DNA from: Deltaproteobacteria bacterium
GTDB lineage: Bacteria; Desulfobacterota; Anaeroferrophillalia; Anaeroferrophillales; Tharpellaceae
Length of the DNA stretch: 11,997 nt
Direction: 5' to 3'
Assembly (NCBI GenBank): GCA_013153415.1
Contig: JAADEO010000197.1
Span: forward strand, 1-11,997
Within the stretch, counting starts at the first letter, position 1, and every line of letters starts with the position of its first letter. The notes below the pieces were generated by a model that had not been told where the DNA came from, did no database searches, and worked only from the letters and a program-made list of their open reading frames with translations. The translations under genes were made by a program, and so were the position numbers. Below are positions 7,136 to 11,997 of the stretch, one piece after another.

Positions 7136-8131
7136 TTACTTGTTGGCGGCGATAGCGGCATCGATATACTCTTTGCCGATCTGCCCTTCAAACTTCTTCC
7201 AGACCGGTTTCATGGCTTTGACCCACTGGGCCCGTTCTTCCGGAGTCAGAGTGATGATCTTGGAGCGTTTGGAAGCGATGATCTTCTCCTTGTCGGCGAT
7301 CGCCATCTTGGCGGAAAGTTCGTTGCCGTAGGCGATGGCCTCATCCAGGCATTTCTTGACCTCGGTGCGGATATCTTCGGGCAGACCTTTCCAGAACTCG
7401 GCCGAAGTCACGACCATGTAGTCGAGCAGACCGTGGTTGGATTCGGTGATGTAGGGCTGAACTTCGTAAAATTTCTTGGAGTAGATATTGGTCCAGGTAT
7501 TCTCCTGGCCGTCAATCGCCTTGGTCTGGAGCAGGGTGAAGACCTCGGAGAAGGGTTTCTTCAGCGGCATCGCGCCGACCGCTTCGAACTGGGCCGCGAG
7601 AACATCGGAACTCATGATCCGGAACTTCTTGTTCTTGCAGTCGGCCGGCACCCGCAAAGGCGAGTTGCAGGAGAGCTGTTTCAGACCATTGTGGAGATAG
7701 CCGAGACCGACCAGGCCCTTGCTTTCGAGGGAGTGGAGCATCTTCTGGCCCAGCGGACCCTGCTGGAAACGACCGACGGCATCCATATCCTTGAACAGGA
7801 AGGGCAGATCGTAGAGCTGGAGAACCTTGGTGTACTTTTTGAACTTGGAGAGCGAAGGAGCGGCGAGCTGGACATCGCCGAGCAGCATCGCTTCGAGAAC
7901 CTTGTTGTCACCGAAAAGCTGGGAGTTCGGGAAAACCTCGACCTCGACCTTGCCGGGCAGTTTCTTTTCGACCAGCTCCTTGAACTTGTTGGCCATCTGC
8001 CCCTTGGGGGTGTTTTCGGCCACGACGTGCGAGAACTTGATGATGATCGGACCGGCCATCGAGACCGAAACGAATGCCAGCGACAGAACCATAACCAGCA
8101 GACCGAGCAGTAATACTTTGACTTTCTTCAT
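7136..8131 (-). CDS. dctP: TRAP dicarboxylate-binding periplasmic protein DctP
   Basis: This is the periplasmic receptor that captures C4-dicarboxylates (malate, fumarate or succinate is the family expectation) and delivers them to DctQM. From the start at 8131 it has 331 residues with a signal peptide (MKKVKV, hydrophobic core, VSVSMA|G near 26). DctP-family motifs are IKFSHVVAENTPKG (31-44), KKFRIMSSDV (168-177) with R171 as the expected carboxylate-binding Arg, FSEVFTLLQTKAIDGQEN (194-211), and KKFYEVQPYITESNHG (219-234). The longer frame reaching 8200 is rejected because AGGGAGG at 8144-8138 sits six bases before the ATG at 8131; an ATG at 8137 directly abuts it. It is the first gene of the dctP-dctQ-dctM-malic enzyme operon, next to a two-component system likely to control it. 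Confidence 0.95.
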   Translation of the reverse strand: MKKVKVLLLGLLVMVLSLAFVSVSMAGPIIIKFSHVVAENTPKGQMANKFKELVEKKLPGKVEVEVFPNSQLFGDNKVLEAMLLGDVQLAAPSLSKFKKYTKVLQLYDLPFLFKDMDAVGRFQQGPLGQKMLHSLESKGLVGLGYLHNGLKQLSCNSPLRVPADCKNKKFRIMSSDVLAAQFEAVGAMPLKKPFSEVFTLLQTKAIDGQENTWTNIYSKKFYEVQPYITESNHGLLDYMVVTSAEFWKGLPEDIRTEVKKCLDEAIAYGNELSAKMAIADKEKIIASKRSKIITLTPEERAQWVKAMKPVWKKFEGQIGKEYIDAAIAANK

Positions 8132-8137
8132 TTTCAT

Positions 8138-8144
8138 CCTCCCT
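8138..8144 (-). promoter_or_regulatory. Ribosome-binding site fixing the dctP start
   Basis: AGGGAGG on the minus strand ends six bases before the ATG at 8131, which opens the normal signal peptide MKKVKV. The in-frame ATG at 8137 touches the site with no spacer, and the upstream in-frame start at 8200 would add residues before the signal peptide, so both are unlikely. Confidence 0.8.
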
Positions 8145-8226
8145 AAAAACTTCATTTCAACTGGCGACCGGCCCGTCCCTATGACCGCGGCCGGCGGCAA
8201 CCCTAAACCAATTTCATTAAAGCGGA

Positions 8227-8256
8227 TTAATAACAGAATAGCGAACCGGCTATCAA
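8227..8256 (-). promoter_or_regulatory. Promoter candidate for the dctP operon
   Basis: On the minus strand TTGATA (8256-8251) and TATTAA (8232-8227) are 18 bases apart. The -35 is one mismatch from consensus, while the -10 is weak, as expected for an activator-dependent promoter. Initiation near 8220 would give a leader of about 90 bases. The perfect inverted repeat at 8269-8305 lies just upstream. No sigma-54 (GG-N10-GC type) site was seen here. Confidence 0.4.
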
Positions 8257-8268
8257 GTCGTCGATTTC

Positions 8269-8305
8269 TGAAATTGCTGTAAGAAAAAATCTTACAGCAA
8301 TTTCA
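8269..8305. repeat. 16-bp perfect inverted repeat between regulator and dctP
   Basis: TGAAATTGCTGTAAGA (8269-8284) and TCTTACAGCAATTTCA (8290-8305) are perfect reverse complements around a 5-base A/T loop. It begins immediately after the response-regulator stop, so it may terminate that transcript, although the only T-run on the minus strand is in the loop and upper stem and not after the stem. Its centre (8287) is about 67 bases upstream of the predicted dctP transcription start, the usual distance for an activator site. It may serve as operator, terminator or both. Confidence 0.6.
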
Positions 8306-8944
8306 TCACGGCTCGATGAGGTTGTTCTGGATGGCGAAACGGGAGAGTTCAGCGTTGTTGCGCAGATTGAGTTTTTTGAGCAGGCGCAGACGGTAGGTAT
8401 CGACGGTTTTGACGCTGATATTGTAGGCTTTGGCGATCTCGCGATTGGTCTGGCCCAGGGCCAGCTGGCGCAGGACCTGGAGTTCCCGGGTCGAGAGCGA
8501 ATCGAGCCGGCTTTTGCCGCCGCTGCCCTTGGCCAGGCGTAGGGCCAGCATCTCGATCGCTTCTTCACTGAGGTAGCGGGCCCCGCCATGGACCTTGCGG
8601 ATCGCCGCCACCAACTGTTCCGGAGCGGCCCGTTTGGTGACATAGCCCATGACTCCGCACTCGACCGCCCGGACCACGTACTGCTCCTCTTCATGCATGG
8701 TCAACAGCACGACCGGCAGGCCGGGCCAGGCGTTCAGCAGCTGCGATGCGACTTCAAGGCCGTCGTAACCCGGCATCGAGATATCGATAACCGCGACATC
8801 GGGCCGCTCCTGCAATCCCATCCGCACCGCCTCGGTGCCGTCACAGGCCTCGGCCACGACCTCGATGTCGCCGCTCTCCTCGATAATCCGCACCAGCCCG
8901 GCCCGAACGATAGCGTGATCATCCGCCAGCAGAACTCTGATCAT
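8306..8944 (-). CDS. NarL/LuxR-family two-component response regulator
   Basis: This 212-residue cytoplasmic DNA-binding regulator has a receiver domain (1-120) with the acidic pair D8-D9, phospho-acceptor D54 in VIDISMPG, T82 and K104, all in the expected places. A LuxR-type helix-turn-helix follows (about 147-205) with LSTRELQVLRQLALGQTNRE and ISVKTVDTYRLRLLKKL. All catalytic residues are present, so it should be active. The start at 8944 follows GGGGAG. The sensor kinase at 9195-11300 is encoded just upstream on the same strand and is the likely partner. By analogy to the DctS/DctR pair of Rhodobacter, where a FixJ/LuxR-type regulator controls dctPQM, it probably activates the adjacent dctP operon. 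Target and operator are inferred. Confidence 0.95.
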   Translation of the reverse strand: MIRVLLADDHAIVRAGLVRIIEESGDIEVVAEACDGTEAVRMGLQERPDVAVIDISMPGYDGLEVASQLLNAWPGLPVVLLTMHEEEQYVVRAVECGVMGYVTKRAAPEQLVAAIRKVHGGARYLSEEAIEMLALRLAKGSGGKSRLDSLSTRELQVLRQLALGQTNREIAKAYNISVKTVDTYRLRLLKKLNLRNNAELSRFAIQNNLIEP

Positions 8945-8960
8945 GATACTCCCCTACCCC

Positions 8961-8990
8961 TGATGAACTCGTAACTGATAAACTCGTAAC
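8961..8990. repeat. 15-base tandem repeat, two copies
   Basis: TGATGAACTCGTAAC (8961-8975) is followed directly by TGATAAACTCGTAAC (8976-8990), 14 of 15 bases identical. It lies 17 bases upstream of the response-regulator start, just before the 192-base element at 9000-9191. It may be a duplicated binding site or a by-product of insertion of the neighbouring element. Confidence 0.6.
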
Positions 8991-8999
8991 AAATTGAAT

Positions 9000-9191
9000 T
9001 TTCGTGAAAACGGAATGGCAAAGTAAAAAACTCCTGATGCAAGGCAGAATTTATGTCCCGCAGGGGCGGAAAGCTCAACAGCTGATACGTACATAGAAAT
9101 ACGCCGCAGTGATAAAGATTCCTCGGAAAGGCCTGAGCGTAAACGAGGAAATGCCCTCGGGGTACGAAGCAGGTGTGGACTTTTCACGAAA
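9000..9191. repeat. Inverted-repeat-bounded intergenic element between kinase and regulator genes
   Basis: TTTCGTGAAAA (9000-9010) and TTTTCACGAAA (9181-9191) are perfect 11-base reverse complements bounding 192 bases with no credible gene. Inside, TTCCTCG (9119-9125) and CGAGGAA (9144-9150) can form a stem. A 77-residue minus-strand reading frame spans it (9187-8954) but has no signal of a real protein and looks like a translated repeat. The element interrupts what is normally a tight kinase-regulator operon. It could be a small non-autonomous mobile element or a dispersed intergenic repeat; copy number elsewhere in the genome cannot be seen from this window. Confidence 0.5.
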
Positions 9192-9194
9192 CCG

Positions 9195-11300
9195 TCACCC
9201 TTGAATGATTTTACAGGCGAACGTAACCCTGGTACCAGCCCCGGGCCGGGCCTCGATCAGCAGTTCGCCGCCGACCAGCATGGCCCGCTCGCGCATGCCG
9301 GCCAGGCCCAGCCCGGCCCCCGGTCCGGGGTTTTCCGGATCGAACCCCCGGCCGTTGTCTTTGACCACGATCCGCAGCCAGAGATTTTCGACCGTCAGCT
9401 CGACATTGACCTGATCGGCGGCGGCATGCCGGGCGACATTGGTCAGGGCCTCCTGGGTAATGCGATAGGCAGCGGTCGCCAGCTCGCTTTCGAGTTCCGG
9501 CAATTCCCCTGCCACCCGGAAAGTGCAGGCCACCCCGGTTCGGCGTTCGAAATCGGCGGCGAACCATTCCAGGGCCGCGACCAGGCCCAGGTCATCGAGA
9601 ATCCCGGGCCTGAGACGTAAGGCGATGCTCCGGACCTCATCGATCGTATCATCGATCAGGGAAGTCATCATCGCGGCCCGTTCGGCGGCCTTGGCGTCAA
9701 CCTGCCGCAACCTCTCGACGAGCCAGACCGCCTCGAGCCGCAGAGCGGTCAGGACCTGGCCCAGTTCATCGTGCAATCCCCGGGCGATGGCCGCCCGCTC
9801 CTGCTCCTGGGCCGCCATGATGCCACCCGAAAGACGCCGGATCTCGGCCGTCCGCTTGCGGACCTGCTCCTCCAGGTCGCGGGTATAGCGACTGAGCTTC
9901 TCCTGGGCCTGGCGCAGGGCTTCCTCGGCCCTTTTGCGATCGCTGATATCGATTGAAACCGCCAGCGAACGAACGATCCGGCCATCGGCGTCCCGGTCGC
10001 CGATGGCTGAAAGCAGGACATCCATCCGGCTACCGTCGTTGCGGACGAAAGTGTAGGAAACATCCTTGCAGAAGCCGGTCCGGAAAAACTCGGGAAAGAT
10101 CTTCTCCCGGGCCAGGCGGGCCGCTTCCGGAGTCAGAAACTCGAACAGGGCCCGACCGACGACCTCGTCCCGCTCGTAACCCAGGGCTTCGAGCCAGTGA
10201 TCGCTGACACTGACCAGGTTGCCCTCGCGGTTGATCGAGTGGAGCATGGCCGGGGTCTTGTGGTAGATCGAACGGTAACGCTCCTCGCTCTCCCTCAAGG
10301 CCTGCTCGGCGTTCTTGCGCTGGATAATCTCGATGCTGGCCTTGTGATAGAGGAAAAAGACCGCCAGGCCGACGAGGATGCAGAGCGTTACCACGGTCGG
10401 CACCGTGACCCGGACCAGGGGGTCGAAAACCACCTTGTAGATTGCTTCTAAGCTACGCAGGTAGGTAACCCGCCAGCCGGGAAACCCGTCGATCTCGAGC
10501 TGGTTGAGAAAGTACCGCCGACCCTTGAGGTCGACGGCGTAATGTTCGCCCGCGGGCCGCAGTCCGGTCCAGTCCCAGGGGCCTTTCCCGAACTGGCGCG
10601 AAGTGATGAGCCTGGCCAGACGGTCGGCGGGAATCCGCCAGAGCAGCTTGAAAAGCCAGTCCCGACGGTTGGCGATGAAGATCAGGCCGTCGGGATTGGT
10701 GACCAGCACCACCTCGTCCCGGGCCTGACCGAGTTTTTTTTCGATCTCCTCGAGCGAGGTCTTGATCACCACCACCCCCGAGGGCGGTTCCTCCTCGTTC
10801 TCGACATAGACCGGGTGACTGCAGTAGACCCCGCGTTTGCCCGAGGTCGTGCCCAGGGCCAGGTAAGTGGTCGGCCGGCCGGCGATAGCCTCCTTGAAAT
10901 AGGGGCGGAAAGAGAAATTCTTGCCGACGAAGCTGTCGCGCTGATGCCGGTTACTGGAGGCCACGGTAACCCCGGAGGCATCCAGCAGGTAGCAGACATC
11001 GGCGTTCAGGGTATGGTTGAAGTGGTCGAGCAGGGCCTCGACCCGGCTCAACGAGCGCCCTTCCCGCCGGGCCAGATAAGCGGCGAGTTGCGGCAGCCCG
11101 GCCAGGGTCCGGACCGGACGCACATTCTCGTTGAGGAAGGTCGAGAGGTTCTTCTGGATGATCTCGACCCGGGTGACGGCATGGTGCTCGGCCTCCTTGA
11201 AGGCCGCCTTTTTCAGCGAAGTGTAGTAGAGCCAGCCCCCGGCCGCGGCCGAGAGAAAGGCCAACAAAGAGAGAACCAGGAAGATCAGGCGCAGTTTCAT
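9195..11300 (-). CDS. Membrane sensor histidine kinase with DctB-like periplasmic sensor, PAS and NarX-type kinase core
   Basis: The protein has 701 residues. TM1 is at about 4-26 and TM2 at about 298-318, enclosing a periplasmic sensor region of about 270 residues of the double-Cache type. That region carries RDSFVGKNFSFRPYFKEAI (121-139) and ALGTTSGKRGVY (148-159), which match the signature of DctB C4-dicarboxylate sensors. A PAS domain follows (about 335-452), then a coiled linker (453-490). The HisKA_3 phospho-acceptor box has H510 in ARGLHDELGQ, and the HATPase has an N box with N621 in EALTNVARHA, DNGRGFD (648-654) and GLGLAGMRER (663-672). All catalytic motifs are intact. It should autophosphorylate on dicarboxylate binding and pass phosphate to D54 of the regulator at 8306-8944. 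The combination of a DctB-like sensor with a NarX-type core differs from the classical DctB/DctD system, which uses a sigma-54 activator. The ligand is inferred from motifs and context. The ribosome-binding site is weak. Confidence 0.95.
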   Translation of the reverse strand: MKLRLIFLVLSLLAFLSAAAGGWLYYTSLKKAAFKEAEHHAVTRVEIIQKNLSTFLNENVRPVRTLAGLPQLAAYLARREGRSLSRVEALLDHFNHTLNADVCYLLDASGVTVASSNRHQRDSFVGKNFSFRPYFKEAIAGRPTTYLALGTTSGKRGVYCSHPVYVENEEEPPSGVVVIKTSLEEIEKKLGQARDEVVLVTNPDGLIFIANRRDWLFKLLWRIPADRLARLITSRQFGKGPWDWTGLRPAGEHYAVDLKGRRYFLNQLEIDGFPGWRVTYLRSLEAIYKVVFDPLVRVTVPTVVTLCILVGLAVFFLYHKASIEIIQRKNAEQALRESEERYRSIYHKTPAMLHSINREGNLVSVSDHWLEALGYERDEVVGRALFEFLTPEAARLAREKIFPEFFRTGFCKDVSYTFVRNDGSRMDVLLSAIGDRDADGRIVRSLAVSIDISDRKRAEEALRQAQEKLSRYTRDLEEQVRKRTAEIRRLSGGIMAAQEQERAAIARGLHDELGQVLTALRLEAVWLVERLRQVDAKAAERAAMMTSLIDDTIDEVRSIALRLRPGILDDLGLVAALEWFAADFERRTGVACTFRVAGELPELESELATAAYRITQEALTNVARHAAADQVNVELTVENLWLRIVVKDNGRGFDPENPGPGAGLGLAGMRERAMLVGGELLIEARPGAGTRVTFACKIIQG

Positions 11301-11363
11301 AATTGATTTTTTCCCGCAGATCGATTAAATCAGCCCGGGTCGGTGGCGGCCGGCCCCCAACGC

Positions 11364-11391
11364 AGTATCATGGCCGCCGGAACCATGTCAA
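11364..11391 (-). promoter_or_regulatory. Sigma-70-type promoter candidate for the sensor kinase
   Basis: On the minus strand a consensus TTGACA (11391-11386) and GATACT (11369-11364) are 16 bases apart. Initiation near 11357 would give a leader of about 57 bases before the kinase ATG. It lies in the 127-base divergent gap shared with the MobB-like gene, for which I see no clear promoter. Confidence 0.5.
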
Positions 11392-11427
11392 CCGCAAGCC
11401 GCGGTTTCCCCGAAAAGCGAAAAAATC

Positions 11428-11946
11428 ATGAATTCCACTCCCCTGGTCGGTTTTGTCGGTTACAGCGATTCCGGCAAAACCACCCTGGTCACCGCCCTCA
11501 TCGCCCACCTCTCCGAACTGGGTTTCCGGGTCGGGGCTGTCAAGCATCACCGCCGCACCTTCGACATCGACCACGAGGGCAAGGACAGCTGGCGTTTCAC
11601 CCGGGCCGGGGCCCGCAAAACCATCATCACCGGCCCCCGGCAAACCGCCCTGGTGGAGACGACCGAGGAGCAGCGCCCCCTGGATGAGCTGGCAGAGGAG
11701 TACCTCAAAGGACTCGACCTGATACTGGTCGAAGGTTTCAAACTCGCGGCCATCCCCAAGATCGAAATTCAACGAGCCGAGCTCGGCCGGCCCCTGCTCT
11801 GCCGGGAAGAGAGGCACGACCCCGACCTCATCGCCGTGGTCAGTGACCGGCCCCTGCAGTTGGACGTTCCGGTTTTTCTTCCCGACGACATTTCCGGTCT
11901 GGCGGCTTTCATCTGCCGCCATTTCGATTTGCGCCCGTCACTGTGA
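11428..11946 (+). CDS. mobB: Molybdopterin-guanine dinucleotide biosynthesis accessory protein MobB
   Basis: This 172-residue P-loop GTP-binding protein assists formation of the guanine-dinucleotide form of the molybdenum (or tungsten) cofactor used by enzymes such as formate dehydrogenases. Seen here: Walker A GYSDSGKTT (11-19), the MobB signature VKHH (38-41) followed by FDIDHEGKDSWRFTRAGA (45-62), and the Walker-B-like DLILVEGFK (97-105). Length matches stand-alone MobB. The start at 11428 is the first ATG giving the usual N-terminus; the upstream ribosome-binding site is poor (GCGAAAAAATC). It runs divergently from the sensor kinase and is probably unrelated to dicarboxylate uptake. It may lead an operon of cofactor genes beyond the window edge. 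Confidence 0.93.
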   Translation: MNSTPLVGFVGYSDSGKTTLVTALIAHLSELGFRVGAVKHHRRTFDIDHEGKDSWRFTRAGARKTIITGPRQTALVETTEEQRPLDELAEEYLKGLDLILVEGFKLAAIPKIEIQRAELGRPLLCREERHDPDLIAVVSDRPLQLDVPVFLPDDISGLAAFICRHFDLRPSL

Positions 11947-11997
11947 CCATGGCGTCCCCCCCCCGGAAAAACTTCCTTTAAGCGGCGCCGTGCTGGC
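11947..11997. other. Window end after mobB; poly-C run
   Basis: After the mobB stop there is a run of nine C (11956-11964) and no start of a gene that can be supported; the ATG at 11949 reaches a stop after ten codons. The homopolymer could hide a length error in the assembly. Confidence 0.4.

Noticed and set aside
8132..8200. Longer dctP start at 8200
   Set aside because: It would place extra residues before a normal signal peptide and has no ribosome-binding site, while AGGGAGG sits six bases before the ATG at 8131.
8132..8268. Sigma-54 promoter for dctP, as in classical DctB/DctD systems
   Set aside because: No GG-N10-GC pair with the expected flanking bases was found on the minus strand, and the adjacent regulator lacks a sigma-54 activator domain.
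8954..9187. 77-codon minus-strand frame between kinase and regulator
   Set aside because: It coincides almost exactly with the inverted-repeat element and the tandem repeat, has no ribosome-binding site or domain, and its end encodes the repeat (LRVYQLRVHQ). It is better read as a repeat than as a gene.
10542..11306. Plus-strand reading frame of 254 codons opposite the kinase N-terminus
   Set aside because: The low-complexity Gly/Glu/Pro composition results from high GC in the antisense frame, and the kinase frame has clear membrane and sensor motifs.

Overview
The window looks like a chromosomal piece of a Gram-negative, GC-rich, probably anaerobic bacterium. The best guess is a Desulfobacterota ('deltaproteobacterial') sulfate or metal reducer. 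The grounds are an outer-membrane beta-barrel protein ending in Phe, a TRAP dicarboxylate transporter, a NarX/NarL-type two-component pair, a MobB-like molybdopterin accessory protein and a dispersed-looking intergenic repeat. The taxonomic call is an inference and is not decisive. No rRNA, tRNA, CRISPR array or recognisable insertion sequence is visible.

Layout, left to right. At 1-551 (minus) lies the N-terminal part of an exported protein with a FlgT-C-like domain. A 360-base non-coding gap with hairpins follows, ending in a clear bidirectional terminator (852-892). At 913-2334 (minus) is an Asp-rich outer-membrane porin-like protein with its own promoter candidate and a structured leader. 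From 8131 down to 2534 (minus) runs a dicarboxylate uptake and metabolism operon, dctP - (terminator-like hairpin) - dctQ - dctM - malic enzyme. The last three genes are tightly coupled, with a 4-base overlap and then a 1-base gap. At 8306-8944 (minus) is a NarL-type response regulator. Between it and its likely sensor kinase (9195-11300, minus) sits about 250 bases holding a 15-base tandem repeat and a 192-base inverted-repeat-bounded element. Divergent from the kinase, at 11428-11946 (plus), is a MobB-like GTPase.

How the parts fit. The kinase has a periplasmic sensor segment carrying motifs of DctB-type C4-dicarboxylate sensors. It would signal to the NarL-type regulator, which could act on the dctP promoter next to it, where a 16-bp perfect inverted repeat lies just upstream of a promoter candidate. 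DctP-DctQ-DctM would import malate, fumarate or succinate, and the co-transcribed malic enzyme would decarboxylate malate to pyruvate. The porin immediately downstream could provide outer-membrane passage.

The most unusual object is the malic enzyme. It is an 843-residue tandem fusion of two complete malic-enzyme modules that have degenerated in a complementary way. The N-terminal module keeps the catalytic-tyrosine loop (Y36-TPGV) but has lost the lysine, one active-site aspartate and the malate-binding asparagines. The C-terminal module keeps all of those but has an altered tyrosine loop with one residue inserted. This suggests a covalent pseudo-dimer with one composite active site, or a catalytic module joined to a regulatory pseudoenzyme module.
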